Of a stretch of 64,000 nt of DNA, positions 46,631 through 58,676 are shown piece after piece; positions within the stretch are counted from its first letter, which is position 1; each line of letters opens with the position of its first letter. The notes beneath the pieces are model-generated. The model had not been told where the DNA came from, searched no databases, and saw only the letters and a list, made by a program, of their open reading frames with translations. A program made the position numbers and the translations under genes. The stretch lies in the NCBI GenBank assembly GCA_011947345.1, contig JAAVTG010000783.1, positions 124,001-188,000 of the forward strand, read 5' to 3'. This stretch comes from Phytophthora quininea (lineage: Eukaryota > Oomycota > Peronosporomycetes > Peronosporales > Peronosporaceae).

Positions 46631-47916
46631 CCCGGATATTGCTGGAAATTTCCAATTATTGAGTAGGCAAACTCACAGCATGACTAAAGCTGCCTGAATG
46701 CTCCATTCGACAAGACAAACGGGCATTTATGTTACTTGACGGTCTCGAACTGCAATGTCACTCGTCCCATGATAGAGGAAGAGGTGGCGTTGATGCAGCG
46801 CAACGAACGACAGCAACTTGTATTGGCTGATCAGGATGGCTATATCAGGAGACCGCTCTTGCCTCGAGAGCCTGCACAGGGCATGTGATTACTATGGCTG
46901 GAGCCAGTATTTCATCACCGTGTTTCAATGTAGCCACCTGAAACGGGTATCAAAACGATGCGTAGTGCCACGTTTTGCTATGCCTATCTTGATTTCAGTA
47001 TACCAATTATATAGTAGGATTTGTATGGACAACAAAGGGATTAACATTCATTCTCTCAGCACAAAACGGTGGCTTTTTATCAGGAGATATCCGGTTTGGG
47101 GCTCTTGCTTCAGCAATAGTTCAGCTTGCGGTCGACCCACTTACTAGTAAATCCGCAACCTGAAACAGTAGTACCATAACGCAGGTGACTTTCGCACGGG
47201 GCGGGAGTTGATGATGAAAAGACTTTCGCTCGACTCTCCTATAGCGCTGCCTCTATACACAACGTGATGGTGAGCCGACCTTCGTGCCTACTCCCCTCCC
47301 CCAAAAAAAAAACGACCACCTGGATGCTGCAGAATGTGAAAATATATAGAAGTCTCAGCTACTTTAAAAAAGGTGATAAGCGACCACTTGCTACATAATT
47401 ATGTAAGATAACAAAACGCGGAAGGAGGATTCGGTTGAAGCGACAGGTGATATGGAGGTGTATAGTATACATGGTGGCCGTCGGACGTAGCGATTTCAAC
47501 ATATCTGTAACTTGGCTTGATCCTGTTAGCTTCAAGGGCTCAACTGTCCCGCCATGAGAAGTATAAGGCGCCTATATATAAATTTTCATAGTTGCACTAG
47601 TCTGTAGTTCGTGTTGCATCGACACCTTCAGAAACATGCTCAAGATGGGATCAATATCGACCCATGGCTGGGACGGATCGCGCACGCTCGTCTCTAAGCT
47701 CGCAATGGCAAGGTGAGCCGCAATTGGATGCTAATAGCACGAGCGTGATGAACGCTTTCCGACCGCGTTCACCGAACTGATCAGGAATTGCATATCTGTA
47801 ATCATACGAGCTTTATCAAACCGCTCGTTTCCCGAAGTAATACTGTCCAGCGAATTCATCATGAAATTCAATCTTACATGTGTCTTCCAAGTATTCACTT
47901 CGTTTAGCCGATTTCA
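46631..47916. other. Relic sequence, no gene
   Basis: Decayed sequence upstream of the Tc1-like fragment, then A/T-rich DNA. There is a run of nine A at about 47303. No frame with recognisable motifs was found. Confidence 0.3.
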
Positions 47917-50600
47917 TTAACAGGACCACAGGAAGGGTGCTGTGCGCACGGTACGATATAGGCAGGTCGTCCAGCGCGACGTCAGTGAGTGAGAAATCGG
48001 TCCTCGGTTGTAGTGATGAGAGTAGCCTTGGTGTGGCCAGGTTCTCTTCACAATGGCAGTTAGTAAGGTAGCGATGGGAGCATCGGCAATAGGCTTGGTC
48101 CGGTCTTTCTCGGTAAGCGTGCCGTGCAAGAAAACTGTTTTTACGTCGTACTGGAGCACTTCCTAGCCACGTTAGACAGCAAGATAGATAGCCACGCGAA
48201 TAGTGTTGAATCTTATCACCGGCCCAAAAGTCTCATTATAATCCACACCAAATGTTTGCTTAAACCCATGGATCACGAGTCGAGCTGTGGAGGGTTTGAC
48301 GAACCCATTCGTGTCTTTCTTGACTGCAAACACCCACTTGTTCGTGATAACTGCATGCTTACCAGCCGCAGCTCGGTCCACAACCTGCCACACGCCGTGT
48401 CGTTGCAGCGAGTCAAGCTCCTCAGCAATTGCTGCCTGCCAGTGTGCTGCTAGGCCAGACTGAAGAGCTTGTTTGTATGTAGTTGGTATTTGCACGTCTC
48501 TTGAATGCAAACGCTGTTGTGATGATGCTTTCAACTCGCACTGCAATGCGTTTACCCATTTGGTTGATGCAAAGTGAACTTCAAATTGATCTAGTCGAGA
48601 ATTTTGCTTGCGTTTTCGGTCATACCTGGAGACTTGATGCCTAGCCACAACGTCATTTTCACCAACTGTTATGCTAGAAGGATCGTCGACTGCCACAAAT
48701 CCACAAGATTGAGCATGCTGATCAGGTACTACATCACCCTCTTGAGTAACACCCACAGAATCGCTTCCATTGACGACCAAAGGAGATAATGAAGGCTGTT
48801 CATCTTGACCAGGTTTCACCAAAATACCGTCTTTGCGTCTAATCGAACCACGTCTTCTATTTGCATCGGAACCAACGACACCCGTTGTGGGGGATCGTGG
48901 TCCCCGTGGCTGTACACCAGTAGCTGCTCCATGTAGTTCCAATCCACAGTGTAGTCCTCCACAAACATTACGTTACCATCGCAATGTGTGGATACAGCCC
49001 CACTCGCTAGATCTAACACTTTGTAACCACGTGTAGTTGGACAATAGGTGATGAGAATTGCGGTTCCCATTCTTGACGACAGCTTTTTCTTGTGAGACAG
49101 TGAGGCAACAGCGACGTAATAGTAGCACAGGCTCCTCTAAGCTCGCAAACACGAAACATCGAGTAGATCACCAGATAACTTTTCATGTGGAGTCATTCCA
49201 CCTAAAGCTCGCGTTGCGGTGACATTGAGAGTGTAGATAACGTGCAGAGATGCTTTACCCCAGAGTGAATCAGGCAAATTAGTTATGCGCAGCAGCGCTC
49301 TAACTTTGGGCAGCACAACTCCATTTGCTCGTTCGACGACGCCATTCTCTTGAGGAGTATAACCACTAGTCATGGTCAGCACGATATCTTCTGCGCTACT
49401 AAGTTCCAGCATGTCATTTGTTGGCAAACTCTTTCCCTTGGTCCAAGCGTACTTCTTCAACTCGCCAATTCTGGTTGCGGTACTTCACACGAAGACGATC
49501 AACGAGAGAAATAATGTGGTGCTTAGCTTCGCCCTTCTGTCCTAGTAGGAATAGCCACTTGTACCGGCTGAACTCATCGATAACCAGAAGTAATGAAGTG
49601 CATCCATCGATGGTGGGCTCGTTCATACTGCAGACATCAACGACAAGTCGCTAAAGAGGTTTGCTTACGTGATGCTACCTTGTTGGATAAGATATTCTCA
49701 CCTTCTTGCCGTGCACACAGGGAAGACAGACACTTCCGCTTCTCACCTCTTTGCCATCAATCTTAATGCCGCGCACAGCCTTTTTTAGCCATCTCCATGA
49801 TGGTTGCTTCACTTGCATGGGAAACACGCTTGTGCCACACTGAGATTAAGCTTTGTCTTCGACCGCACCAATGTATTGCAAACAACCGACCGATCTGACG
49901 GCTTGGCTTGCACCGATCACAGCCGATAAATCTTGTTGACCTTCACGAATTTGATGCAAGTGCCTTTCTTGCTCAGGGTGCAAACCGACTGATCACTCGA
50001 CATTTTGACGAAGTATTTCAGCTTTGTCTGCATATAGTCTTGACAGAGCAATTTGGCCGGCGCACTTGAAACGTAGTACACGTCTGCTGTTCCAGCTGCC
50101 CGGTTATCTCATTGACGATGTTGAGCTTTACAGATCCACTTTGGTTGATGTGTACTATAGTTCCATTTGCACACAGCAATCTGCAAGAATGTGTGTAACC
50201 CGCCGTTCGAATGGTCCCCGAATCTCTTGATGTTGTTCTCTATAAAGCAGCTTGAAATGACGGGTGCCGAGAAGAAGCGACGAGAATTTCTCATCATTGT
50301 CGATGAAGTATACGCGATGGCCGAGATCTTTTATTCCCGTTGTCTAGCAAGACCAAAAGTGACTCTGTCACTATGATCAGGCACCACATGCCCGAAGACG
50401 AGGTAGCCGCAAGATATGCGTGATTTCCAACTTTGTGGACGAATACAATACCGTCATGGCGTGGGCCACTGTCTTCTTTCTCGCGACAGCCCAGAAATCA
50501 ACCTTGTTAATAATAGCATGCAGCAGCTGAGGCTCCTCCCAATCACCGGATTTAAAAGAGAGGTTATCGTGAACAACTTGTAGCGTTTGAAGCAACAAAC
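47917..50600 (-). mobile_element. Ty1/copia polyprotein relic: protease region, integrase, start of RT
   Basis: On the minus strand, domains run in copia order. A faint protease/gag-pre-integrase area (50600-49650) comes first. The integrase core follows at 49640-49137 (LVIDEFSRYKWLFLL, LDQGKEFANK, GYTPQENGVVERANG). Next is an integrase C-terminal segment (RGYKVLDLASGAV). Then comes the RT start at 48480-47917 (HWQAAIAEELDSL, NKWVFAVKKD, VDYNETFGPV, YDVKTVFLHGTL). Frames are interrupted at about 49410, 49070 and 48160 and by stops, so the element is dead. The RT end and RNase H are displaced to 44.6 and 42.2 kb. LTRs were not identified. Confidence 0.85.
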
Positions 50601-53351
50601 TTGTTCGTTGGCAGTTTTCTTTCGATGTTGCCGGCGCCAGAATTCGGGTTACTTCTTCCTCGCGTGATAGTATCTCAATTTGGTTCTAGCTGACGTAATT
50701 ACGTGAACTTCTTTGAAGTCTTACCTCCATAGAGCACTTAAATCGCTTCAGAATCGCGGCAAACACGACAAGGATCGGCTTTCTGTGCGTCACTACGGTC
50801 AGAGGTGTAATTTCGCCTTCAAGCCATGGCATGATATGGCAAAGACCCCCCACTTTGCTAGGAATTCCTATGGAAATGAGTTTGCGCCGCAAAAAGCAGA
50901 CCCAAAGAAAGAAAGTACATAGTAAACCACATAGACATTTCTAGTTGCTTTTAGAAACAGTTTATGATAAAGCTAGGGTATTTATTTGCAGTAATCATAC
51001 AATTTAATTAGAGCAGGGGATTTATTAGGCGAGTATGTCACCAGGATGAAGGCGCACTAGGGTTAAGTACAACAGCCACAAGCACAGCTTCTACATTGAG
51101 TTCGCCACCAGCTTGGACAACACTCTTTCGCGCCAAACTGGCAGTGATTCTGACGCGTCGTGCGCGCTTCAGCGTGAAGCAGAGCAAACGTTCCTGACAG
51201 ATTTTCAGCGCTGAAAAAGTGAGGTGAAAAGAGTAATAGCACCACCCACTCAATTAACATGTCAACGAAGTTCGATAACGTCACTAAAGCTCACCTTAGT
51301 CAGCTGCTTAGCGCTGGATAGAGCCGACGGAGGTCCCTCCCACGTGTCCTTGCCGTTCGCTGAGAATATCACCCCTCCAACCCGCTCCAACTTTCTCTTT
51401 AAGCAATGAGCATGGCTGCTAAACCCGACCGCAGCCTTGCGAGCACATACGCGGTCCTTAGCAGCCTTTTTGCTGCACTTTAATTTTACGTCCAGGTGGC
51501 GGTGTAGATTTCGATGGCAGGCGAACGTTTTTCACACGTGTCGCTCCTACATTGTCAATCAGCGATAAGGGCTGGTTCATGATTAGTAATCCGTATCGAC
51601 CCTCAGTTGACGAAGTTTTCTAAATAATGTAACTTGCGCAATTAACAGCAAGAAATATTTGCCTTCTGCTGCTACAGATATTTTATAAATCAATAATATT
51701 TAACAAATTCACGCATTGTTGGTGCCATTTTGTAAACTCCGCGGCAGGTTTTGGTCACATCAATAGGAACAGCCCTGATGGAACTCTGTTGTCAAGTAAG
51801 CAATGTGATTGTGGATAATTGGGGTGAGGTATGTTCAATCCTTACTAGAGATTTTGTACTCTAGTATCATGGCACAACGTGCATTTCCATGCGCGCACAG
51901 GGAAGGACGATGAAGGCGTTCTCCGTGACCTAATTCTGGAAAGGTCCTAGAGCACGAAAAAGGTTCCCAGTCACAAGGGCAAGAGTCGCATACGGTTTAA
52001 CGCCTTTGTGCATGATACGTCAAAGTTGGTTATTACCATTAGCATCTTCGAAATATGGTCACGAATTGCCTTGAAGTACTGAATAACCCTCTCATTGGCG
52101 CTCGTATCCGTCAGATCTACATATTGGTTGGTACTCATATTTCGTAGGTGGTATCTGGAAGAAAAAATTCACTTGCGATCATTTTCTCCAATTAGGTCAA
52201 CGTATGCTCGTCGGTGACGGCACTGATCGACATGTGCCGTCGAGTTCGTATGCTCCTGAAGGGATTGGACCGCTTCGATCCTGCGCCTCAAGTGACATTA
52301 CAGGAGGAGAAGTCCTTGATCGAAGATAGTTTTCACAGGCACGTTCACGTCCTTGTCTCCATCCCTGTACCACGTACTTGATGGCCTCCTCGTAATCAGG
52401 ATGGTCCTAGCTCTATAGGGTGCGACGCATTGAAGATTCTAGGTGACACGAGCAGCTTGAACAGCCGCGCATGTCTTTCAACACACTTGTACTGGCACGT
52501 ACTTGGGGTGCACCACTGATTGGCGGATTCGCTGGAGCGTTTTCAATGTTGCCAGTCCGCTCGGTCGATTGAAAAGTCGTTTGAGCACCAAACGCAGCAT
52601 GGTGTTCTTGTTCACCGAGCGCATGTTGGCCAGTGTTTTGAATGTCGAAAACTGCTAAAGAATTCTTTGTAGTCTCTACAGAGAAAACACGCTGGGGAGT
52701 CGACGAGGCTCCCGATAAGAGAGATGACATTTATTTGGTGAGCCAGATTAGCTTTATCGAGATGAGCTCAGCTCGTTATGCTCGAGACCAGCCATTTAGT
52801 GCCGCGGTCGCCAACATGGCATGGTGGAGTTGCAGCGTCTCCTCCTCTTTGCCCCATCTTTACCAACTTCAACACTTGTGCCGACCGTCGATGACCACAA
52901 CACAGATAGGTAAGAGGCCACTTGCTGCTGTTGTCCAGATTCTCGAGAGTCGAACCAGTCTTCTCGAATTTTGTAATCCAGCGTCGAATGGTGCGTTCAT
53001 CACTTCCAAAATTGTTGCAACCGGAGATGCACCCATGTCCGTAAGTTTATATTGCAGGGCACTCGAAAAAGTAATCGTGCAAGGTAAAACTCTTAGAATG
53101 GCTAGTGATTTTGTCGAAGGATGATTGGTTCTAGACTGCATTAATCGGACGTACGTCTAGCTTTGAAAAGTACATTCTGGCCGCAGCCTTCGCGTTTATC
53201 CGTGCTACAAAGCGTTCCACAGACGCCTCTGGAACATCGTCTAGAACACACAATGAGCCAGCGGGTTGATGATGGGGTTTTGTTCTTGTCACAGACGACT
53301 ATCACAAGGAAGGCCCGCCGCGCAACTCGCTCCTTCCTCCTCCAAGCCACC
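50601..53351. other. Transposon-derived or intergenic DNA before the SYLF gene
   Basis: No gene can be supported. Possible relic frames on the minus strand include VDLTDTSANERVIQYFKAI (52120-52065) and a Gln/Thr-rich piece at 52730-52413. A 160-codon plus-strand frame at 52642-53124 has no recognisable motif, and its antisense is equally open. The last ~150 bp should hold the SYLF-gene promoter. Confidence 0.35.
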
Positions 53352-54869
53352 ATGCCGCTGCACATGCCTTACCACTCCACCATGGACAAGGAAATTGTCA
53401 AGGCTGCCGGTATCCTGGACTCGTGCTTCCGCTCCACCGTGGACGCCGACTCGGCCATCCCGGCCGAGATGATTAAGAACGCCGCTGGACTGGCCTTCTT
53501 GACGGTCGTCAAGGCCGGTTTGATCTGGACCGGCAAAGTGGGCACAGGACTGGTGATCGCCCGACTCGAGGACGGCTCTTGGTCGCCCCCGTCGGGCATT
53601 GGCACGGCCGGCATGGGCTTCGGCGCCGAGATTGGCGGCGAGATTATCGACTTCCTCATCGTCTTGGGCTCCCCAGCGCCGTCAAGACCTTCAAGAAAGG
53701 TACGCAGATCTCAGTGGGAGCTGGTTTGGACCTGGCTGTCGGACCTGTTGGCCGCACGGCTGGCGCTAGCGTCAACGCTGGCGGAGGCGGCATCAGTGGC
53801 AACTACACGTACAGTCACGCCAAGGGCGCATTCGCTGGGGTGGGTCTTCACGGCTCCACGTTCCTGGTGAGAGGAGAGATGAACAGCCAGTTCTACGGAC
53901 GCAAGGTGACGCCTATGGAGATCTTGAGCGGACAGGTGGACCCTCCTGCAGGCTCGTGCGACGTGCTATTCGACGCGATCCGACGCGCCGGGGAGCAATC
54001 AGGAGTGAGCGAGCCTACTCCGTCCTACGGGTCGTACGGATCGGCACGCACCAGCACGAGCAACAGCTACGGGGACAGCTCTAGAACTCCCGATGCGACG
54101 GATCATGCGGCGGCGTCTCGAGCGTCGTTTGCATCGGCCCCGAGCTCATCGTTCTCGAGCCGACAGCTAAGGAGCTCGTCGTCAGGAGTCACAGCGTCGA
54201 CGTCGTCGTCACTGCCTGCGCCAAGCACCATGCAGCCGGACCCGAATGATCCGCGGCTGCGACGCTACAGCCAATACAAGTCGGAGAAGGAGTTGTACGC
54301 ACAGTTCCAGCAACGACAGAGCAGTGGAGGCATTCCGCCTGCACCGACCGAGTCGACACACTCCCATCCGACGAACCCGTCGCTCAAGTACAAGTCGTAC
54401 CCGGCACCAGCGCCTAATACGGCGTACACTGCTCCACCTGAAGCGCAAGCCATGTATAATTCATTTGTGAAGCCTCAAGCCCCGAAGGCGCCGCAACAAC
54501 CGGTGCCGCCGCTACCTCCTCAAGCCAAGGGTGCTGAAATGAAGGAAGTCTATTCGCAGGTTATGAACTTTGTGCAGACCAAGTGCCCGTACGCGAACTT
54601 GCAGGTGTTTAAGGACAACTGCCGCCTCTTTGGACAGGATGCCATGTCGCTAGACGGCTTCTTTAGCTACCTGCTCTCCATCTGCTCCCACCCGCAGATG
54701 AAGGAGCTCATCCCGCAGCTAGTGCGGCTGCTCCCCACACAAGAGAAGCGCGAACGCCTTTGGGTACGTCCAATACGTTGTAATCGTGGGCTGCTTTAGA
54801 CTGTACTGACTCATCGATGTGATTTTGAAGACATTGTATGTGCGTGAAATCCTGCTCATCAAGATTTAA
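53352..54869 (+). CDS. SYLF-domain (Ysc84/SH3YL1-type) lipid-binding protein
   Basis: Exon 1 (53352-54763) and a short exon 2 (54831-54869) flank a 67-nt intron. Restoring one C near 53672 gives 484 codons. The N-terminal ~200 residues are a SYLF (DUF500) domain: IPAEMIKNAAGLAFLTVVKA, GTGLVIARLEDGSW, GTAGMGFGAEIGGE, then the glycine-rich YTYSHAKGAFAGVGL and ILSGQV-P. This domain binds phosphoinositide-containing membranes and actin regulators. A Ser/Tyr/Pro-rich linker of ~200 residues follows. It leads to a compact helical C-terminal domain (VMNFVQTKCPYANLQVFKD, then LIPQLVRLLP) that I do not recognise. The start at 53352 is supported by the domain beginning ~30 residues later. Confidence 0.88.
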
Positions 54870-55099
54870 CGTGGCGACAACTTGGCAAGAAAATGAAGAC
54901 GACAACGATTTAGCATCGACAATCCCAGACAGCGAAAGCAGAAGGAGGCGTGTTGTACTGCGTTGAGCTCGCGCTTATCTATGGTAACGAGTATCGACTC
55001 CCACCATAACTCTTTTTTATGAATCTTGCTTTCATTTTTTGTTGTAGCGTTCACAGTCAACGCAGTGAAGCGTCGGGCTATTCTTCATCGTCGCTGTAA

Positions 55100-55544
55100 A
55101 TGATCTTGACACAGGAGGAAATCGACGCTTGTCGCGAGTCTTTCGTGCACTTCGACAAGGATGGCAGCGGTACAATCGACAAGTACGAGCTTTCGAAAGT
55201 ACTGGAAGCGATGGGCCAAAAGCCAACGGACGAAGAGCTGTTCCAAATGATCGCCGAAGTCGATAACGACCACAGTGGCGAGATCGAGTTTGCAGAATTT
55301 CTGCAGGTGATCGAGGCCCAAAAGCTGCGTGCTGCTCAGTTCGATGATGAGTCTGACTTCATCGATGCTTTCGTGGCCTGTGGAGGCAACCCACACAAGT
55401 GGGCACGTCGAACGGTGCGTTCTCGTGCAGCTGATCAAGAAGGACTTCGGTCTGCCCATCGACATCGACCGAATGCTAGACGAATTGGACACGGACGGAA
55501 GCGGGGATATCGAGTACGAAGAGTTCAAAGCTCTGCTCTCGTAA
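55100..55544 (+). CDS. Calmodulin/centrin-like EF-hand protein
   Basis: This is a small calcium sensor of about 148 residues, the length of calmodulin. EF-hand 1 (DKDGSGTIDKYE), EF-hand 2 (DNDHSGEIEFAE) and EF-hand 4 (DTDGSGDIEYEE) have full calcium-binding loops. The third loop (after VACGG) lacks the Asp ligands and is probably dead. The reading frame changes near 55393, inside that third hand. Either one base is extra or two are missing; both restore the family sequence ending EEFKALLS. The start at 55100 is the first ATG. Such proteins regulate kinases, myosins or dynein; the neighbouring genes give no specific clue. Confidence 0.85.
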
Positions 55545-55630
55545 ATGGGTATTCTCTCGACTTACGAAAAATAAATGCTGATTGTGCCGCTGCAACGGTG
55601 ATCTCGACTCGTGCAAAATCAAACTAGGGT

Positions 55631-57191
55631 CTATGACAAAGATATTTTGCTTTGGAAATGCATCTTCTTGCGCAGCCTTTTCTTGGCAGACGCAGAGACT
55701 GGCTCATAGCCGCAAGCTGCACATTGCTGGCAAGACGCATCGTTGATTAAAGTACACCTTGAGCACTGCCACTCCGTCGATGTAGTCGGTTCGGCTGCCT
55801 CCGTCTCAACTGTTGCTTTTGCGTCGTCGGCGCTATTTGAGTTCACGGTCGACGCGTCTGAATCATCGTTGCTTCGGGCGTGCTTGCCCAGGCTGTTTCG
55901 CTTTCTACCGACATTCGTCTCCTCTTCCTGTGCTTCTTCGTCATTGTCGGAAATAATTATCTCTTCCGTTGCGCGTTGAAACTCTGACGTTGCGTCGGGG
56001 AAGCAAACGATGGTGCAATTGCTCGCTTGGCTTTAGCCTTCGGTTTGATCGGGTCACTGTCTTGGGTACACCGGTTGCTGTAGCTGATTCCTTCTCAGCC
56101 ACGGCTCGAGCGACGCCACCCAGGTCGTCGTATCGATTCGCCGGGGACTGCTCTTGGACAAGCGGTGACGGCAGCTTAACTCGGATTTCGTGTGTCACCG
56201 AGTTGACGTAGAATTCCTGATTGATGCTCGTGTCGAGAGCAGCAAAATGTCGCCACACGCCAATAGCTGCTGCCTCTCCTTCCGCACTCTTGCCTTCCGA
56301 CATTGCCGGCGTTGCTGGGCTGGGTGTAGCCGAAGGAGCCGTCTTGCCTGCCTTCCGGTCTGCAATATCTTGTCGAAGCTTTTCAAAATTGGCTCGCATC
56401 TGCACCGACACTCCTGACGCAGGTGACGACGTGCTCCCATCGTCAGCGCTGCTTGTGCGCTTGAGCGCGTCTGCCTTAGCCCTCTGCTGCAGTCTCGCGT
56501 AGTGGTTTTGGACCACTTCCTCCCTCAACTGCGCCGCACTTTTTGGGTTGACCGAGTCAGCCTGCGCATTTGACAGCAGTACATACTGCGTCACCCCACA
56601 TAAAGCCCTGTTAGTTTTCCTATCTACCTATCAAATAAGAAGCAGCATCTTATCTCCCCACCTCTTTGTGTATCTGGATGATCTCCTCTCTGTTCTTGGT
56701 GGGCACTCTGACATTGATGGCGTCCAATAGTTTCCGCACTTCCTTGTCTCGCATGACGCTGTAGGACACGAGCGGCATGCGCTCTGGCTTCTCCTGCTTG
56801 GCTTTGGTCTTAGCTCTGGTCTTGCCACTCTCTGTGTTAGGGGTCGATTGCGCCGACGCGGAGCGTTCTACTCCCTGCAGTCTCTGCAGCAGCTCCGGCT
56901 TGGCCTTCTCGAACAACAGCGCCACTTGCTCCAGCGCGCGGTTGGGCACGAGGTCTCCAGAGTTGCAGGGTTGTTTGCACTGCGGACAGCAGCCGTGCGC
57001 GCCTTTGCTCTGCAGGAAGCGCCGCACGCAGGCCGAGCAAAAGTGTGCGAGCAGGGCAGCAGCACGGGGCCGTGGAAGAAGTCGCCGCAGATCTGGCAGC
57101 GCAGGTGGCTCTCCATCTCGCGCTGCAGCTTGCAGTCGGCGGGCCACTCCCACTCGTCCAGCAGGGCGTCGTCCGCTTCCAGGCCCATCAT
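55631..57191 (-). CDS. RAD18: RAD18 E3 ubiquitin ligase with C-terminal NZF zinc finger
   Basis: Exons 56662-57191 and 55631-56585 are joined by a 76-nt phase-0 intron; three one-base restorations (near 57047 in a T run, 56045, 55965) give 496 codons. RAD18 with RAD6 monoubiquitinates PCNA at stalled forks. The N-terminal RING is clear (LRCQICGDFFHGPVLLPCSH, then CSACVRRFL, CPQC). The SAP region follows: VSYSVMRDKEVRKLLDAI, then the RAD18-typical YVLLSNAQADSVNPKS that continues across the intron. The tail has an acidic, basic and Ser-rich linker and a RanBP2/NZF finger (WQCSRCTLINDASCQQCAAC). The UBZ finger usually found between RING and SAP is not seen. The start is ATG 57191; 57188 is an alternative. 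Confidence 0.88.
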
Positions 57192-57312
57192 CGGCAGCAA
57201 GAGAGACAGCAAGTGACTATGGGGAACTGCAGGTTTGGCGGGATGACACGCGAGCTATAATTTGGGTACAGTATACCCAAACTCTACATTTTGTCCGTCG
57301 TGGTGGTTGACA
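57192..57312. promoter_or_regulatory. Shared divergent promoter, RAD18 / CCNDBP1-like gene
   Basis: A 121-bp head-to-head gap. It contains GGGTACAGTATACCC, a near-perfect palindrome at about 57265-57280, midway between the two starts, which is a candidate operator-like site. Confidence 0.5.
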
Positions 57313-58521
57313 ATGACGGATTTCCTGCGTGCCTTCGACGCCAAGCTGCAGACGTACCTGGCGACGCTGGACGACCTGCAGAGCAGGAACCAGAAGGAGC
57401 ACGCCTTCCAGCCGACCTTCTGGATGCAGCACGCAGACTTTGACGTCGCGAGGGAGGTGTTTGAGGCGGTAAGACACGGAAATGCTGGGTCTGTACAGCG
57501 TTGGTGGTAATTTGACCTTTACTGCTAGGCGACGGGAGCTATTGGCCACACGGTGACCAAGTTCTCTCTAGTGTACAGCAAGACGCCGTCCAAGGAGGAA
57601 GGTGCCAGTATCTGCGAGGCGCTGGACAAGCCCTGCGAGCAGCTGCTGTCGGCCACGCAGGTCGCGCTCTTCTGCGGCGCTGGGCCGTCGCTCGCTACGG
57701 AGATTATCAACGATGCAATGTACGGGAGTGACATCGTGTGTGTAGTTTTAGTGCTGTTATGCTGACGGTTGCTGTTTGCTTACTTGCAGCCGCTTGATCA
57801 AGAGTGTGCACAACCTGTGCAAGTGCATCACCGATGGAGATCTGGCTCACGTACCACAGCACACTGGACGCGTGTGGGAGTACTCTGCGTCGCGGGTGTC
57901 CAAGTCCAACTGCGTGGCATCCAAGCGCAGCATGCTGCAGGTTCGATTGCAGATGCCGTTGCTGAATTAATAGTTTGTCTAACGAATACGTTGTGCTGTC
58001 AGTGCATTACGATGTTGAACTCGACGGTGGAGGAGCTGAAGGAATTCCTTGCAGAGCAGAATGACGAGGGCGATCAGGCAACGCTGGACGAGGTAGAGCA
58101 GGATGACGACTTTGCGTTCGACTCGAGTCTGTCTGATGAGGAGCGCCTGCTTTTTGAGAGCGGCGTGAAGTTGCTGTCGATGTGCGCGGCCATCATGAAG
58201 CGTGGGGTGCTCACCATAAAGAAATTGACGATCACAAACGACCAGGATGCATTCCTTTCGTGGACGGCAAAGCTAGACGTAAGCTACACTGCCGCGAAGG
58301 ATGCAGTGGTGGATTTTGGCGCGGCACTGTACCCTCCTGTGGGCGTTGATGAGCTGTCTGAGGCCGTAGCGGAACTGGAGAAATCGTCTTCGGCCATTCT
58401 GGCGTGCTTGAAGGAGCAGCCGGAACTGGCCACAGCTGAGGAAGGGGCTTTACAGCAGGGCGAGGCCGCATTTGCCAAGCAACTTGCCACGGTCAAGAGT
58501 CAGATAGAAGCGTCCCAGTAA
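57313..58521 (+). CDS. Cyclin-D1-binding protein 1-like (GCIP family)
   Basis: Four exons (57313-57468, 57529-57737, 57790-57940, 58003-58521) with introns of 60, 52 and 62 nt encode 344 residues, and all phases agree without correction. The protein is almost entirely helical. Conserved landmarks are GAIGHTVTKFSLVYSKTPS near residue 55, the VALFCGAGPSLATEI segment, VWEYSASRVSK before exon 4, and an acidic linker followed by VGVDELSEAVAELE near the end. Animal GCIP/CCNDBP1 binds cyclin D and helix-loop-helix factors, dampening cell-cycle entry; the function in oomycetes is untested. It shares its promoter with RAD18. Confidence 0.75.
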
Positions 58522-58676
58522 CACGGTATACAATACAGCTCGTTTTGCATTGCTATCATGCATTACACTCACTTACCCCCGGAGGACGACGCCTTATTCG
58601 AGAATGCTCTGAAGATGATGCTAGTAAAAAAGCTGGCGCGATGCATTCAAAGCCGAGAACGACGCTGCTCTGTTAG

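Noticed and set aside
52642..53124. 160-codon plus-strand gene
   Set aside because: No motif, and the antisense strand is comparably open. It could be real, but nothing supports it beyond length.
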